A stretch of DNA of 40,821 nucleotides from Ruminococcus sp. (GTDB taxonomy: Bacteria > Bacillota > Clostridia > Oscillospirales > Acutalibacteraceae): assembly GCA_017464765.1 (NCBI GenBank), contig JAFTYK010000031.1:1-40821 (forward strand), written 5' to 3'. Below, one piece after another: positions 39,682 to 40,821 of the stretch. Under the pieces are notes generated by a model, which had not been told where the DNA came from, ran no database searches, and saw nothing but the letters and a program-made list of their open reading frames with translations. Every line of letters begins with the position of its first letter. Within the stretch, counting starts at the first letter, position 1. The position numbers and the translations under genes are program-made.

Positions 39682-39738
39682 AAGCGTTGCAGTTTGAGGA
39701 CATATATTGATGCTACTCCTCATCCGCAACGCTTTTTT
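39682..39738. terminator. Long stem-loop between the tRNA and thiN
   Basis: Outer stem AAGCGTTGC / GCAACGCTT (39682-39690 and 39726-39734), inner stem GAGGA / TCCTC (39696-39700 and 39717-39721), then TTTT on the plus strand. It may be a second, bidirectional terminator or the 3' end of a small RNA; no promoter was evident directly before it. Confidence 0.55.
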
Positions 39739-39825
39739 GCTGTGATCTTTTATGTGATTTTGTAATGAATCAGGTGAAATTTTCAATCCTATCGCTAATA
39801 GATTGAATAACAGTCAAAGTTTCAA

Positions 39826-40449
39826 TTATACGCGATCCTTTATAAGAAGCGCTTTTCCGTTTTGTACAAATACCTCTGCAATTTTTCCGCTAATAACTTC
39901 GTTGCTTACAGCATACTGATATTCGCAGGTGATTTCTGCGTTATCAAGTGGATACTTAGCATTTCTGATAGTTACGCCTTTGGCTGTGCCTGTGATATTA
40001 AGAAGAGAGAAGAAAGCATACGAATCATCAATGAAAGCAGGCTCCTTTGATACTATCTCCATCTCTGAATAATCATCAATGATTTTGCCTTTCTTGCCGA
40101 GCGACTCAAGGTGAAGAAGTATAGACACATTTCCTAGTGTGTGGTCAAGCCTTCCTCCAATTACACCAATCAAAAGAAATTCATCAAAACCTCTTTTGAT
40201 AGCTTCATTAACGGCATAGACTGTGTCAGTATCATCTTTTTCACATGGAAGCACTATCGTTTCAACATCAAGATTTGGGTTTTTGTGGGAATCAAAATCT
40301 CCAACAATAAGACCGGGGGTCACTTGTAAATATTCTAAATGCTTCAATCCGCTGTCGCAGAACACAACAAAATCATCTTCACTCAGTCTGCTTTCAATAT
40401 ATTCATAATTGTTTATGTCAGCTCCGCCGACAATTACACATCGTTTCAT
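39826..40449 (-). CDS. thiN: Thiamine pyrophosphokinase
   Basis: This enzyme transfers pyrophosphate from ATP to thiamine, giving the cofactor TPP. Motifs of the bacterial ThiN type: CVIVGGADINNY, PGLIVGDFDSHKNP (acidic metal site), CEKDDTDTVYAV and GVIGGRLDHTLGNVSIL. At 207 residues it is typical. The start ATG 40449 has a weak GAGTTGA site and lies 9 nt after the stop of the permease gene. Together they suggest salvage of thiamine or its pyrimidine precursor from outside. An imperfect hairpin downstream (TTCAATCCTAT / ATAGATTGAA, about 39783-39808) may end the transcript. Confidence 0.95.
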   Translation of the reverse strand: MKRCVIVGGADINNYEYIESRLSEDDFVVFCDSGLKHLEYLQVTPGLIVGDFDSHKNPNLDVETIVLPCEKDDTDTVYAVNEAIKRGFDEFLLIGVIGGRLDHTLGNVSILLHLESLGKKGKIIDDYSEMEIVSKEPAFIDDSYAFFSLLNITGTAKGVTIRNAKYPLDNAEITCEYQYAVSNEVISGKIAEVFVQNGKALLIKDRV

Positions 40450-40458
40450 TTTATCAAC

Positions 40459-40821
40459 TCATTTTTTGATTTTACTTCTGATTTTGCTAACGGCTACACA
40501 GATCACAATGGTGATAAGCATATCAGGCAAGGTGTTGCCGACAACAAAATCAACGTGCATCAGCAATCTGTAGATAACAAAGCCAACAAGCCAAATGACT
40601 AAATTTTGAATACTGAACGCACTTGTTTCTTTGTTCTGCTTCAAAATAAAGAAATCCGCAATTTGTATAGCGATCATCGGTGCAAATACCGAGCCGATAA
40701 AATACAAAAAGTTGGTAATATCGGTAAGCGGCAGGAAAATTGCACCGACTGAGCCGATTACAGTAACAACTACAGCAACCCATTTTCCGCTAATCTTTGA
40801 TGAAAGAGATTCACTTGAAAC
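40459..40821 (-). CDS. NCS1-type permease, CytX-like (5' part outside window)
   Basis: This is the last 120 residues of a membrane transporter that enters from the right edge. It shows at least three hydrophobic segments (KWVAVVVTVIGSVGAIFLPL; FLYFIGSVFAPMIAIQIADFFIL; LVIWLVGFVIYRLLM) and a final VGNTLPDMLITIVICVAVSKIRSKIKK. The FIGSVFAPMIAIQIADFF signature is typical of the cytosine/purine permease family. The close link to thiN points to the CytX branch, thought to import hydroxymethylpyrimidine for thiamine synthesis. No TPP riboswitch is in view; one could lie upstream, beyond the window. Confidence 0.8.
   Translation of the reverse strand, partial: VSSESLSSKISGKWVAVVVTVIGSVGAIFLPLTDITNFLYFIGSVFAPMIAIQIADFFILKQNKETSAFSIQNLVIWLVGFVIYRLLMHVDFVVGNTLPDMLITIVICVAVSKIRSKIKK

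Noticed and set aside
40550..40783. A separate small Cys/Tyr-rich gene near the right edge
   Set aside because: It is a frame-shifted shadow of the CytX-like permease, whose frame stays open to the window end with clear membrane segments.

Overview
The window reads as chromosome of a low-to-moderate GC, Gram-positive anaerobe of the Clostridia, most likely an Oscillospiraceae/Ruminococcaceae-type gut bacterium. This is inferred from strong GGAGG ribosome sites, short sigma-A promoters and Rho-independent hairpins throughout. The gene content agrees: dockerin-like modules of the ITIxDATxIQK type on secreted proteins, a VTC / DUF4956 / Cthe_2159-like cluster, and a two-gene aconitase X. No species is claimed. 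The window is mostly core genes with several accessory islands; no integrase, transposase, phage structural gene or CRISPR array was seen.

Layout. 1-2761 (minus): the front of a sugar-ABC ATPase that runs off the left edge, an RsuA-type pseudouridine synthase, a small membrane protein and a HAD phosphatase. 2875-3969 (plus): ychF. 4137-5292 (minus): three small stand-alone regulators (two XRE, one CarD), each with its own terminator. 5293-5991: a gene-poor stretch with tRNA-Thr(CGT), a degenerate tRNA copy and a repeat array rich in hairpins. 6061-9279 (plus): an XRE regulator, rpsO with a structured leader, and pnp. 9351-12752 (minus): a large secreted papain-like protease with a dockerin-like end. 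12838-17666 (minus): pyruvate kinase, an EamA transporter, citrate synthase and cysteine synthase. 17849-20858 (plus): VTC polymerase, DUF4956 membrane protein and a Cthe_2159-like lipoprotein. 20986-22829 (minus): SDR epimerase and class II aldolase. 23083-25342 (plus): an ECF sigma factor, a membrane anti-sigma factor and a small secreted dockerin-like protein. 25562-28797 (plus): MIF-like tautomerase, YjbQ, ddl and murF. 29017-32595 (plus): exonuclease III and a large secreted protein. 32672-36477 (minus): enoate reductase and the two aconitase X subunits. 36552-39322 (minus): tatD and metG. Initiator tRNA-fMet is divergent to metG. Thiamine pyrophosphokinase and the end of a CytX-like permease close the window.

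How the parts work together. The strongest candidate for an undescribed system is the sigma / anti-sigma / secreted-protein trio. The anti-sigma factor carries outside the membrane, on a long Pro/Ser/Thr-rich stalk, a roughly 95-residue domain that recurs in the secreted dockerin-like protein encoded next door. This suggests surface sensing in which a shed or scaffold-bound copy competes with or reports to the sensor. Other points of interest are the polyphosphate-polymerase-type VTC cluster, the aconitase X / enoate reductase operon with a palindrome over its -35 box, and the tRNA-Thr repeat array.

All assignments come from reading the translated sequence and motifs by eye. No database search was run.
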